Assembly: GCF_048263965.1 (NCBI RefSeq)
Contig: NZ_JBLXDO010000013.1
Span: 53,669 to 117,668 of the forward strand
Direction of reading: 5' to 3'
Origin: Ferrimonas sp048263965
Lineage (GTDB): Bacteria > Pseudomonadota > Gammaproteobacteria > Enterobacterales > Shewanellaceae
DNA length: 64,000 nucleotides
Below, piece by piece: positions 1 through 8,447 of this stretch; the stretch's first letter is position 1; each line of letters begins with the position of its first letter. A program made the translations under genes and the position numbers. The notes under the pieces are model-generated. The model saw only the letters and a list, made by a program, of their open reading frames with translations, was not told where the DNA came from and searched no databases.

Positions 1-70
1 CCGTCTGGAAGGAGCTCCATAACCCTTTACTAACATTAGAGCGTCCCAAAAAGAGAATTCGGGTCATTAT

Positions 71-110
71 GGGCAGGAAAACAGCAGGGCCCATCGAACG
101 ATGGGCCCTG
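71..110 (-). terminator. Intrinsic terminator of glyA
   Basis: A perfect 10-bp inverted repeat (85-94 with 101-110, 6-base loop) lies 34 bases past the glyA stop. Read on the minus strand it is followed by a short T-rich tail (71-84), as expected of a Rho-independent terminator. Confidence 0.8.
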
Positions 111-143
111 TACAGAAGGGGTAGTCACCCTGGTTTATTCAGC

Positions 144-1400
144 TTAACGGTAAACCGGACGGCGAGCACATAACTCCTTCACCTGGGACTTCACCCGCTC
201 GACCACGGCTTCGTTGCCGAAATCATCCAGGATGTCACAGATCCAGCCGGTCATCTCGCGGCACTCCGCCTCGTTGATGCCACGGCGGGTCAGGGCAGGG
301 GTGCCGATACGCAGGCCTGAGGTCACGAAGGGGCTGCGGGGATCGTTAGGCACAGAGTTCTTGTTGACCGTGATGTTGGCGCGGCCCAGGGCAGCGTCCG
401 CATCTTTACCGGTAATGTCCTTGTCGATGAGGTCCAACAGGAACAGGTGGTTCTGGGTACCACCGGACACCACCTTGTAGCCTCGGGTCATAAACACCTC
501 GGCCATCGCCTGGGCGTTGGTCACCACCTGCTGCTGGTAGGTCTTGAACTCAGGCTGCAGCGCTTCCTTGAAGGCCACCGCCTTGGCAGCGATCACGTGA
601 CACAGAGGGCCGCCCTGACCGCCGGGGAATACCGCGGAGTTCAGCTTCTTGTAGATGGTCTCGTCGCCACAGGCGGAGAGGATCAGGCCACCACGAGGAC
701 CCGCCAGGGTCTTGTGGGTGGTGGTGGTCACCACGTGAGCATGAGGCACAGGGTTGGGGTAGACACCGGCGGCAATCAGACCAGCCACGTGGGCCATGTC
801 CACAAACAGGTAGGCACCCACCTGGTCGGCGATCTCACGGAACTTGGCCCAGTCGATAACACCGGAGTAGGCGGAGAAGCCGGCGATGATCATCTTGGGC
901 TGGTGCTCCTTGGCCAGGGCCAGCACTTCGTCGTAATCGATCTCGCCGGTCTCGGGAGAGATACCGTACTGCACGGCGTTGTACATTTTGCCGGAGAAGG
1001 AGACGCTGGCGCCGTGGGTCAGGTGGCCACCGTGGGCCAGGCTCATGCCCAGCACGGTATCACCGGGCTGCAGCAGGGCCATGTAGACCGCGGCATTGGC
1101 CTGGGAACCGGAGTGGGGCTGCACGTTGGCGTAGTCGGAGCCAAACAGCTCGTTAGCACGGTTGATGGCCAGCTCTTCAGACTTGTCTACGTACTCACAA
1201 CCACCGTAGTAGCGCTTGTGAGGGTAACCTTCGGCATACTTGTTGGTCAGCTGAGAGCCCTGGGCCTCCAGCACTCGGGGGCTGGTGTAGTTTTCGGAGG
1301 CGATCAGTTCGATATGCTCTTCCTGACGGACACGCTCCGCTTCCATCGCTTCCCAGAGTTCGGGGTCAAAATCGGCGATGTTCATAGTTTTTTCCAGCAT
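144..1400 (-). CDS. glyA: Serine hydroxymethyltransferase
   Basis: Cytosolic PLP enzyme that interconverts serine and glycine and supplies 5,10-methylene-tetrahydrofolate. The 418-residue product matches Escherichia coli GlyA in length and almost throughout, including the N-terminal IELIASENY stretch, the tetramer and substrate segment NKYAEGYPHKRYYGG, and THKTLAGPRGG, whose lysine forms the Schiff base with PLP. The start is ATG with GGAG six bases upstream, and it aligns with the E. coli start (MLxxxMNIAD). It is the last gene of a minus-strand series but lies 179 bases from panD, so it probably has its own promoter. Identification is secure. Confidence 0.97.
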   Translation of the reverse strand: MLEKTMNIADFDPELWEAMEAERVRQEEHIELIASENYTSPRVLEAQGSQLTNKYAEGYPHKRYYGGCEYVDKSEELAINRANELFGSDYANVQPHSGSQANAAVYMALLQPGDTVLGMSLAHGGHLTHGASVSFSGKMYNAVQYGISPETGEIDYDEVLALAKEHQPKMIIAGFSAYSGVIDWAKFREIADQVGAYLFVDMAHVAGLIAAGVYPNPVPHAHVVTTTTHKTLAGPRGGLILSACGDETIYKKLNSAVFPGGQGGPLCHVIAAKAVAFKEALQPEFKTYQQQVVTNAQAMAEVFMTRGYKVVSGGTQNHLFLLDLIDKDITGKDADAALGRANITVNKNSVPNDPRSPFVTSGLRIGTPALTRRGINEAECREMTGWICDILDDFGNEAVVERVKSQVKELCARRPVYR

Positions 1401-1579
1401 CCATGTCTCCTGCGTAGGGGGTTATTTTTTAGGCGGCCACTAGTTTACTCCTGTGTGACCCCGATCCCAAGTCCAAACAGCCCGGATGCTGTTTCCTCAT
1501 AAATGAACGCGATAGATGGCGCATCCCTGCGCATCGAAATCCGCCTTGCCAATCCCCCAGGAATCGGCGAGGCACCCTC
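1401..1579 (-). promoter_or_regulatory. glyA leader region
   Basis: A 179-base gap between panD and glyA. It contains a 7-bp stem with a 6-base loop (1475-1481 with 1488-1494) without a clear T-run, which may be a weak panD terminator or part of the glyA leader. I see no convincing PurR, MetR or riboswitch motif. Confidence 0.35.
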
Positions 1580-1963
1580 TTAACCGGCCGCCTGCACCGG
1601 CACGCCCTGGCCAACCCCCTTCACGCGGTTGCCTTCGGCCAGATACACCAGGCAGGGCTTGTGGGCCTGGGCCTGATGCTGGGCCATCTGCACATAGGCG
1701 CAGATGATCAGCCGATCACCGGGGGAGGCTTTGTGGGCGGCGGCCCCATTGACGGAGATCACCTTGCTGCCCGCCTCGGCGGCAATGGCATAGGTGGCGA
1801 AGCGCTCGCCGTTGTCGACGTTGTAGAGTTCGATCTTCTCGTACTCCAGGATCCCGGCCAGGGCCAGAAACTCACGGTCGATGGCGCAGGAGCCTTCATA
1901 CTCCAGTTCGGCGTGGGTCACTCGGGCCTGATGCAGCTTGCCCTTCAACATGGTTGTGATCAT
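1580..1963 (-). CDS. panD: Aspartate 1-decarboxylase (pyruvoyl enzyme)
   Basis: Makes beta-alanine from aspartate for pantothenate and CoA synthesis. The 127-residue product has the canonical self-processing site Gly24-Ser25 in the context YEGSCAID; Ser25 becomes the pyruvoyl group. The conserved segments FATYAIAAEAGS and ISVNGAAAH follow. The ATG start (MITTML) parallels the E. coli protein. It begins 12 bases after the stop of the upstream chemoreceptor gene and so is probably cotranscribed with it. That is an unusual place for panD, which often sits with panB and panC; neither is in this window. Confidence 0.95.
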   Translation of the reverse strand: MITTMLKGKLHQARVTHAELEYEGSCAIDREFLALAGILEYEKIELYNVDNGERFATYAIAAEAGSKVISVNGAAAHKASPGDRLIICAYVQMAQHQAQAHKPCLVYLAEGNRVKGVGQGVPVQAAG

Positions 1964-1975
1964 AAGTGGTCTCTT

Positions 1976-3607
1976 CTATTGGATGCGAAATTGACTGACG
2001 GCGCCGTGCAACTGGGAGGCGAGTTGCCCCAGCTCAACGCTGGCCCTGGCGGTCTGAGCCGAGCCGGCGGCCACCTCCCGGGAGGCCTGACTGACCCCTT
2101 CCAGGTTCTGGCCAAGCTCGGTGGCCACAGACTGCTGCTGGGCACAGGCACCGGCAATCTGGGTGTTCATGGCGGCGATGGCATCGATGCTGCTCACCAC
2201 CTGGTTCATGGAGTGGCTGGCCCTGTCTGCCTGGGCCACACACCCCTTGATCAGCTCACAGCTGGCCTGGGTTGCCTCGCCGGCCTGTTTTGAGCTGGCC
2301 TGAAGCTGCTCGATGATGGCATTGATGCGACTGGTGGACTCCTGGGTTCGGCCAGCCAGGGTGCGCACCTCGTCGGCTACCACCGCAAAGCCCCGGCCCT
2401 GCTCTCCCGCCCGGGCCGCTTCGATGGCGGCATTGAGGGCCAGCAGATTGATCTGATCGGCAATCTCGCGGATCACATCCACCACCACGGTGATGTTATT
2501 GGTCTCCCGCTCCAGCTCTGCCGCCAGCTCTCCTGCCTGCTGGATCACCCTTTCAGCCTCACCAATGCCCTGGATGCTGCTTTGCACCTCACTCATGCCG
2601 GTTGCGGCGTCGTCATTGGCCTGATCCGCCGAGCCCGAGGCGGACTGGGTATTACCAGCCACCTCATCCACCGTGGTCTGCATCTGGGTCATGGCCGCGG
2701 CGATGGAGCCAATGCGGGCCTGCTGCTGCACCATCCCCTGAGACACCTGTTCCGATACGGAGCCAACCTCATCGATGGCGCCGCCAAGCTGATCGGCGGC
2801 CCCGGCAATTTCAGCCACCAGAGAGGCCAGCCGCTCGCCCATCCGCCTGCTGTCGGCGGCCAGTTGCCCCAGTTCATCCTGGGAAAAACGGGACTGATCC
2901 AGCTGACAGGTAAGGTCCCCCTGGGCCACAGCGGCAATGAAGGCCCGAACCCTGGCCAGAGGCAGGCAAATCTGGCGAACCAACACCAGGGCGGTCACCA
3001 GCATGAAGGCGCAGAGCAGCAGGGTGCCGCCGCCCAACACCCAGTAGCTGCGCTGAGACGCCTCCTGACTGGCGAGGGTGTCCGCCTCCACCACCTTCTG
3101 ATTAAATTCCACCAGTGCCTCGGTGGCTTCCATCAGTTTCAGATAGGCGGGGTAGCTGGCCATGATGGCGCCGTTGGCGTCCTGGTATCGGTCTTCACTG
3201 ACCAGGTCCAGGAAGGGGGCATTGGCGATCAGGTAGTTTTTCCAGGCTTGCTGAAGCTGCGCCAGAGTCTGGCGCTCCAGCTCAGACTCTACCCCGGCGG
3301 CATACTCTGTGAGGTGACCCTCCATGGTCAGCGGCATCTTGCGGCCATCGGCGACCCACAGGCCCATGTCCGGATCCCCGGCGTTGGACACCAGGGAGAA
3401 ATCATACTTTCGATAGTCGATGATGAAGGCGCGCATATCCTCCACCAACATCAGCCTGGGCAGGGTCTGCTGGCTGAACTGGACCATGGTCCTGTCCATC
3501 TCCATGGTCTGACGGGTCACCAGACCGATCAACAGGGCAAAGGCCAGGGCGATGCCCAGGTACCCCAGGGCGATCTTGTTTCTCACACTCAGGTTACTGA
3601 CTCGCAC
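1976..3607 (-). CDS. Methyl-accepting chemotaxis protein
   Basis: Inner-membrane chemoreceptor of 543 residues. An N-terminal transmembrane helix (about residues 12-32) precedes a roughly 155-residue periplasmic domain that is mostly helical, resembling a four-helix-bundle ligand domain. A second helix (about 190-212) is followed by a HAMP segment and a long coiled-coil signalling domain. The hairpin tip NLLALNAAIEAARAGEQGRGFAVVADEVR contacts CheA and CheW. The start is GTG (3605-3607) with AAGGAG six bases upstream, which fixes it despite the rare codon. The ligand cannot be told from sequence. It lies 34 bases after the SMR gene and 12 before panD, suggesting one transcript. Confidence 0.93.
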   Translation of the reverse strand: MRVSNLSVRNKIALGYLGIALAFALLIGLVTRQTMEMDRTMVQFSQQTLPRLMLVEDMRAFIIDYRKYDFSLVSNAGDPDMGLWVADGRKMPLTMEGHLTEYAAGVESELERQTLAQLQQAWKNYLIANAPFLDLVSEDRYQDANGAIMASYPAYLKLMEATEALVEFNQKVVEADTLASQEASQRSYWVLGGGTLLLCAFMLVTALVLVRQICLPLARVRAFIAAVAQGDLTCQLDQSRFSQDELGQLAADSRRMGERLASLVAEIAGAADQLGGAIDEVGSVSEQVSQGMVQQQARIGSIAAAMTQMQTTVDEVAGNTQSASGSADQANDDAATGMSEVQSSIQGIGEAERVIQQAGELAAELERETNNITVVVDVIREIADQINLLALNAAIEAARAGEQGRGFAVVADEVRTLAGRTQESTSRINAIIEQLQASSKQAGEATQASCELIKGCVAQADRASHSMNQVVSSIDAIAAMNTQIAGACAQQQSVATELGQNLEGVSQASREVAAGSAQTARASVELGQLASQLHGAVSQFRIQ

Positions 3608-3641
3608 CTGATACTCCTTGCTTGATGATTGTTTTGGGGCC

Positions 3642-3971
3642 CTAGCGGACCGATACCGTTGAGAACAGGTGGATGACCAGAGTGCCGGCCAGGATCAGGC
3701 CACATCCCAGCAGCGCGGGCCCGTCCAGCTTCTGCCCCTGAACCAGCCAGGCGATGACGGCAACCAGCACCATGCCTATGCCACACCACAGGGCATAGGC
3801 GAGGCCGACGGGCATCTGGGTCACCACCCTGGCCAACAGGGCGAAAGCCAGCAGGTAGCCTCCAAGGCAAAAGAAAGTAGGCAGTGCCCGGGTGAAGCCC
3901 CGGGTCTGATCCAGCAAACTGGTAGCCATCACCTCCGCCACTATGGCCAGCAGCAGCCACAGATAGGTCAT
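3642..3971 (-). CDS. Small multidrug resistance (SMR) family transporter
   Basis: Proton-coupled exporter of the EmrE/Qac type: 109 residues, four predicted membrane helices, working as a dimer in the inner membrane. The essential helix-1 glutamate is Glu13 (LLLAIVAEVMATS). The YALWCGIGMV segment in helix 3 matches the Tyr-Ala-x-Trp signature of EmrE-like members better than the guanidinium (Gdx/SugE) branch, but that assignment is tentative. The start is the ATG at 3969-3971; a longer reading frame upstream has no family similarity. It lies 11 bases after the hydrolase gene and 34 before the chemoreceptor. Confidence 0.88.
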   Translation of the reverse strand: MTYLWLLLAIVAEVMATSLLDQTRGFTRALPTFFCLGGYLLAFALLARVVTQMPVGLAYALWCGIGMVLVAVIAWLVQGQKLDGPALLGCGLILAGTLVIHLFSTVSVR

Positions 3972-3982
3972 AGGTTGCCGCT

Positions 3983-4924
3983 CTAGCCCAGAAGCGGACG
4001 AATGTCCCGGGCGACCACCTCGAGGAAGTGATCCGCCTGGTCGCAACTGCCCAGCATCTTGATGAAGCCGTGAATGACCCCGTCAAACACCCGGTATTGC
4101 ACCGGCACCCCGGCGCGGGCCAGCTTGTCGGAGTAGAGGGCACCGTCATCACACAGGGGGTCGTACTGGGCACAGTAGATCAGGGTCGGCGGCAACTGGC
4201 TGTGGTCACTGGCCCCAAGAGGGGCGCAGTAGGGGTGGAGGGCATCTGTGGCAGAACGCATGTAGTGGCCCCAGTAGTACTCCATGCTGGCACGCTCAAG
4301 CAGATAGCCTGTGCCATGGTCGACCATGGAGCGGGTCTCCAGGCCATACTGAACGGCGGGATACACCAGCACCTGACAGGCCAGACTGGGGCCCTGTTCA
4401 TCCCGGCAGCGCAGGGCCACGGCGGCGGCCAAATTGCCACCGGCGCTGTCGCCAAACAGGCCAATGCGCTGCGGATCCAGCCCCAGTTTGGCTGCGTGGT
4501 CAAACACCCACTGGGTGGATGCGAAGCAGTCCTCCATGGGGATGGGGAACTTGTGCTCCGGGGCCTTCTGATAGTTGACCGCCACCACCACGGCGCCGGT
4601 GCGATTGGCCAACGCCCGGGCAAAGGGGTCGTTGGTGCCAACGTTGGAGACCATCCAGCCGCTGCCGTGAAAGAAGATCAGCGCCGGCATCCCCTGATCA
4701 GGGGCAGTGACGCCAGCAGGCCGGTAGAGGCGCACCGGCAGATCCGCCGTGGGACCGGGAATGAACAGGTGTTCCACGGCCGCCACGGGCTCCGGGGCCC
4801 GGGCTGGCTCGCCGCCTGAGAGCTCCAGGGCCCGGGCTTCCTGAGGAGTCATCGCCTCGTAGGGCTTGGCTCCGGATTGGCGTACCTCTTCCAGGTAGGC
4901 CGCCACTTGAGGGTCCAGTGACAT
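3983..4924 (-). CDS. Alpha/beta hydrolase, hormone-sensitive-lipase-like esterase
   Basis: Predicted cytosolic carboxylesterase of 313 residues. It shows the HSL-family oxyanion motif HGSGW (residues 86-90, usually HGGG), nucleophile Ser160 in GDSAGG, and probable Asp255 and His285 completing the triad (YDPLCDD, DGVIHGF). The start is the ATG at 4922-4924 with AAGGAG seven bases upstream; an upstream in-frame extension has no support. First gene of a tight minus-strand run with the SMR exporter, chemoreceptor and panD. The natural substrate is unknown; the neighbourhood hints at a small ester or xenobiotic that is sensed, hydrolysed and exported, which is only a guess. Confidence 0.88.
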   Translation of the reverse strand: MSLDPQVAAYLEEVRQSGAKPYEAMTPQEARALELSGGEPARAPEPVAAVEHLFIPGPTADLPVRLYRPAGVTAPDQGMPALIFFHGSGWMVSNVGTNDPFARALANRTGAVVVAVNYQKAPEHKFPIPMEDCFASTQWVFDHAAKLGLDPQRIGLFGDSAGGNLAAAVALRCRDEQGPSLACQVLVYPAVQYGLETRSMVDHGTGYLLERASMEYYWGHYMRSATDALHPYCAPLGASDHSQLPPTLIYCAQYDPLCDDGALYSDKLARAGVPVQYRVFDGVIHGFIKMLGSCDQADHFLEVVARDIRPLLG

Positions 4925-5077
4925 CAACGTCTCCTTGGTTGTCAGTGGGGCGGCTTGCCGCCCCGGGTGTAGGGTGTCGCCCACCAGGATTGCCCGCAGG
5001 GGATCCGAGGATGAGAGAGGTGGATTCACTCCGGCAGATGACAGTGTTTGCTCCTCCGGCAGGCGACAAAATCTGTG

Positions 5078-5668
5078 TCAGGCTGAGGCCTTCACTTCGG
5101 TGACCCCTTTGAGTCGGGGCCGGTTCGCCTCTGCTCGGGTCAGGGGCTCAACCGGCTCCATGGAGAGGGCACTGCGTTTGGCCAGAGCCTGGTACTCCAG
5201 GGTATTGAGGCGCTTCCACTCCAGGTCCTGTTCGCTGAGGCTGCGCTTCACCTGAGCCGGGCTGCCCGCCAGCAGCTGCCTGGGCTCTCCCTGGAAACCC
5301 ACCTTGACGAAACTCATGGCCGCCACCAGGCTTTCGGGGCCGATCACCGCCCCATCCATCACCACGGCGTTCATCCCCACCAGGGCATCACGACCGATGA
5401 CGCAGCCGTGGAGTACCGCCCCATGGCCAATGTGGCCATTGGCCTCCACCTTGGTGTCCTGATCGCAATAGCCGTGCATGATGCAGCCATCCTGCAGATT
5501 GGAACCGGACTCCAGGATCAGCCTGCCGAAATCTCCGCGCAGCACCGCATTGGGTCCCACATAGACGCCGGGACCTATGATGACGTCGCCAATAAGCACC
5601 GCCGTTGGGTGCACATAGGCACTGGGATCCACCACGGGAATCAGGCCTTCAAACTGGTAACAGGGCAT
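5078..5668 (-). CDS. caiE: Carnitine operon protein CaiE (hexapeptide-repeat protein)
   Basis: A 196-residue left-handed beta-helix protein related to gamma-carbonic anhydrases and PaaY. In enterobacteria it is the last cai gene and is thought to support CaiB/CaiD activity, possibly through cofactor synthesis. Near-identity with remembered E. coli CaiE is clear in FEGLIPVV, VHPTAVLIGDV, LQDGCIMHGYC, GHIGHGAVLHGC and WKRLNTLEYQ. Start ATG at 5666-5668 with GGAG five bases upstream. Unlike the tight enterobacterial arrangement, 285 bases and a terminator-like hairpin separate it from caiD, so it may be expressed at a different level. Confidence 0.94.
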   Translation of the reverse strand: MPCYQFEGLIPVVDPSAYVHPTAVLIGDVIIGPGVYVGPNAVLRGDFGRLILESGSNLQDGCIMHGYCDQDTKVEANGHIGHGAVLHGCVIGRDALVGMNAVVMDGAVIGPESLVAAMSFVKVGFQGEPRQLLAGSPAQVKRSLSEQDLEWKRLNTLEYQALAKRSALSMEPVEPLTRAEANRPRLKGVTEVKASA

Positions 5669-5705
5669 CACCACTCCAGATAAAAAATGTGATATCAACT
5701 CACGA

Positions 5706-5775
5706 GATAAAAATAAAAAAAGGGCGAGACTCTACTTATGGCACACCCGCCAGAATTCCTCGTGTAGAGCTCGCC
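5706..5775 (-). terminator. Terminator or attenuator between caiD and caiE
   Basis: Two 6-bp stems separated by a one-base bulge (5723-5728 with 5770-5775; 5730-5735 with 5764-5769) form a long hairpin whose loop holds a small secondary stem. On the minus strand it is followed directly by a T-rich tract (5706-5722). This is intrinsic-terminator geometry inside the operon, upstream of caiE. The remaining sequence of the 285-base gap (5776-5953) shows no gene. Confidence 0.65.
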
Positions 5776-5953
5776 AAGCGATAACGCTAACGCTCGATAG
5801 GTACAGGTTGAAAAAACACTTATCCCTCCGGATTGTCAGAAACAAACCAGATAAATAGTTTTGAACTCTAATAACCCAAAGGGTTAAGTGAATACGGAGT
5901 TTATTTTTACCTTCTCATTCCATCAGGCAAAATAAACGGTCAGACGATGATGA

Positions 5954-6739
5954 TTACTTTCCTTTCCAGACGGGATCGCGCTTCTCTGCAAAAGCGGCGG
6001 GCCCCTCCAGGGCATCCTCGGAGTGCAGCACTGCCGGGTAGTGCTTCAGCGCGCCGCTGCGGGTAAAGCGGTAACCCTCTTCCACGGTCATCTCGGCGGT
6101 GGTGCGACACACCTCCTTCAGTGCGGCCACGGCCAGAGGTGCACTCTGAGCGATCTGCGCCGCCAGTTCACGGGCGCTGTCCATCAGTTGCTCCACGGGC
6201 ACCACACGGTTGACCACACCCCAGCGCAGCGCCTCTTCGGCGTCCATGCGGCGACCGGTCATCATCATCTCGGTGACGATGGCCTGAGGCATCACCTTGG
6301 GCAGACGCAGCATGCCGCCGCTGTCGGGTACAATGCCCAGCTTGGCTTCGGGCAGAGCGAAGCTGGCGTTGTCGGCACAGACGATCATGTCCGCCGCCAG
6401 GGCCAGTTCGAAGCCACCGCCGAAGGCGTAGCCGTTCACCGCCGCGATCACCGGCTTATCCAGGTCGAACAACTCAGTCAGACCGGCGAAACCGCCAGGA
6501 CCAAAGTCGGCGTCCGGGGCTTCACCCTCGGCGGCGGCCTTGAGATCCCAACCGGCAGAGAAGAAGCGCTCGCCAGCACCGGTAATGATGGCCACCCTCA
6601 GTTCCGGATCATCCCGGAACATCATGAACACTTCGCCCATGGCGTAGCTGGTCTTGGCGTCAATGGCATTGGCCTTGGGACGGTCCAGAACAATCTCCAG
6701 GACGTGGCCATTTCGGGTAACGTGCAATGATTCGCTCAT
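5954..6739 (-). CDS. caiD: Crotonobetainyl-CoA hydratase / carnitinyl-CoA dehydratase
   Basis: Crotonase-superfamily enzyme that interconverts L-carnitinyl-CoA and crotonobetainyl-CoA. The 261 residues follow E. coli CaiD closely from MSESLHVTRNG to the C-terminal EKRDPVWKGK. Crotonase hallmarks include the oxyanion segment AGWDLKAAAEGE, GGGFELALAAD and PEAKLGIVPDSGG carrying the catalytic glutamates. ATG at 6737-6739 with GGAG seven bases upstream is the better start than an upstream in-frame codon. It lies 52 bases after caiC. Confidence 0.97.
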   Translation of the reverse strand: MSESLHVTRNGHVLEIVLDRPKANAIDAKTSYAMGEVFMMFRDDPELRVAIITGAGERFFSAGWDLKAAAEGEAPDADFGPGGFAGLTELFDLDKPVIAAVNGYAFGGGFELALAADMIVCADNASFALPEAKLGIVPDSGGMLRLPKVMPQAIVTEMMMTGRRMDAEEALRWGVVNRVVPVEQLMDSARELAAQIAQSAPLAVAALKEVCRTTAEMTVEEGYRFTRSGALKHYPAVLHSEDALEGPAAFAEKRDPVWKGK

Positions 6740-6791
6740 ACTCTTTCTCCAATAAGAGCCATTTAATGACTCCATCCATTAAAAATTCGTA

Positions 6792-8348
6792 TTAATTAAC
6801 TTCACACAGCAAATGTTTCTGAACCTTTCCCGTGCAAGTCTTGGGCAGGGCGCCCCTCAACTCGACAAAGGAGGGAACTTTAAATTTCGCCATGTTCTTA
6901 ACGCAGTATTCCAAAATCTCTTCTTCGCCAATGTCGGCTCCGTCATTGACCACAACGAAGGCCTTGATGGCTTCATCACGAATAGAGTCTTTCACCCCGA
7001 TAACCGCCGCCTCCACCACTTCGGGAATTTCGGAGATGATGTTCTCAATCTCCAGGCAGGAGACGTTCTCACCGCAGCGCTTGATCATGTTGCTGGCCCG
7101 GTCGACGAAGAAGAAGAACCCCTCCTCGTCCCGATAGGCGGAGTCACCGGTTTTCAACCAGCCGTCGCTGGTGAATGCTCGAGCGGTGATCTCCGGCGCC
7201 TGGTAATACTCCTTAAACAGGGTTTTACCCGGCTCTCCCCGCACCTGAATCTCGCCAATCTCCCCCGGGGCCAAGGTTTCCCCTTCGGGGCCGGCGATTC
7301 TGGCCTCATAACAGAGACCGGTGCGGCCAATGGAGGGCCAGCGGCGCTTATCCCCGGGACGATCGCCAATGATGCCGACGATGGTCTCGGTCATTCCCCA
7401 AGAGGTGAAGATGCGCACCCCGAAGCGGTCAATAAAGGCGTCCTTCTCCTGATCGGACATACTCAGGTAGAACAGCACCTCACGCAGCCGGTGATTGCGC
7501 TCCCAGGGCTGACGGGGCTGCATCATCATGGTCCGCATCATCAAGGGTATGCACTCGGTCACCGTGGCCTGGTATTTCACCACCTGCCCCCAGAATGCCC
7601 GGGCACTGAACTTCTCCAGCAGCACAAAGGTGGCGCCTGAGGAGAAGGCCGCCATGGCGGCGGTGCACTGGCAGTCGATGTGATAAGCCGGGGTCGCCGT
7701 CAAATAGACATCGTCACTGCGCAGGGCGATCTGCCACGAGGTGTAGTAACCGGCAAACCTCAGGTTGTAGTGGGTGATCACCACCCCCTTAGGCCTGGAA
7801 GTGGTTCCCGAGGTAAACATGATCTCTGCCACATCGTCAGCGTTGACGCTCTCCTGACTCTTCAGTTCGGTACACTGCTGAGCCAGCAGACGATCAAAGT
7901 TGGCGGTCCCCTTGAGGGAACCACAGCCACCGGTGATCAGCAGCTCGGTCAACACAGGTTGGCTCTGCTGAATCTCCAGATAGATGGGCAGGAACTCGGG
8001 CCGGGTTACCACCGCCTTCACCTGACACTGATCAACTATGTAGGCGCACTCCTCCTGAAGCAGGTGGGTGTTGATGGGCACCATCACCGCACCGATCTTG
8101 GCCAGACCAAACCAGCACAGGATAAACTCCACACTGTTGTTCAGGTGCAGAGCCACCCGGTCACCCTTGCTGATGCCTCGGGTGGTGAACAGATTGGCGG
8201 CCCGGTTGATCTCGTCATTGAGCCCTGCGTAGCTGTACTGCCTGGTGTGGCCCGCCACGTCCTCAAAGATCAGCGCCGTTTTGTCGCCATGCAATTGCGC
8301 CAGGTCATCCCAGGCTTCTCGCAAACTCTGTCCGTTAATAATGTCCAT
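6792..8348 (-). CDS. caiC: Crotonobetaine/carnitine-CoA ligase
   Basis: Adenylate-forming acyl-CoA synthetase that primes the pathway by making the CoA thioester of carnitine, crotonobetaine or gamma-butyrobetaine with ATP. 518 residues, against 517 in E. coli. Visible motifs are the P-loop-like TSGTTSRPKGV, the aromatic-TE segment SWGMTETIVG, YRDEEGFFFFVDRASNMIKRCGENVS in the hinge, and a C-terminal lysine in CTGKVQKH. Start ATG at 8346-8348, protein beginning MDIING as in E. coli (MDIIGG). It is preceded by a 99-base gap containing an intercistronic stem-loop. Confidence 0.97.
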   Translation of the reverse strand: MDIINGQSLREAWDDLAQLHGDKTALIFEDVAGHTRQYSYAGLNDEINRAANLFTTRGISKGDRVALHLNNSVEFILCWFGLAKIGAVMVPINTHLLQEECAYIVDQCQVKAVVTRPEFLPIYLEIQQSQPVLTELLITGGCGSLKGTANFDRLLAQQCTELKSQESVNADDVAEIMFTSGTTSRPKGVVITHYNLRFAGYYTSWQIALRSDDVYLTATPAYHIDCQCTAAMAAFSSGATFVLLEKFSARAFWGQVVKYQATVTECIPLMMRTMMMQPRQPWERNHRLREVLFYLSMSDQEKDAFIDRFGVRIFTSWGMTETIVGIIGDRPGDKRRWPSIGRTGLCYEARIAGPEGETLAPGEIGEIQVRGEPGKTLFKEYYQAPEITARAFTSDGWLKTGDSAYRDEEGFFFFVDRASNMIKRCGENVSCLEIENIISEIPEVVEAAVIGVKDSIRDEAIKAFVVVNDGADIGEEEILEYCVKNMAKFKVPSFVELRGALPKTCTGKVQKHLLCEVN

Positions 8349-8397
8349 CTGCTACCTTACACATCAAACCAAGTTCAGGATGGGAAAACCCTAATTT

Positions 8398-8430
8398 CCG
8401 GAGTGAAGGTTGTCACGCCCGTCACTCCGG
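8398..8430 (-). other. Intercistronic stem-loop between caiB and caiC
   Basis: A perfect 9-bp inverted repeat (8398-8406 with 8422-8430) with a 15-base loop in the 99-base caiB-caiC gap. It has no T-run, so RNA stabilisation or processing is more likely than termination. Confidence 0.6.
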
Positions 8431-8447
8431 ACTCGTGATCTCCAAGA

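Noticed and set aside
447..1502. Long plus-strand open frame opposite glyA
   Set aside because: It is a shadow of the conserved glyA gene: His/Gly/Val-rich, without family motifs or a ribosome-binding site. The same applies to long frames opposite nupC, prfC, ettA, fixC and the adhesin.
1429..1614. 61-codon minus frame between glyA and panD
   Set aside because: It overlaps the panD 3' end out of frame and has no plausible start signal.
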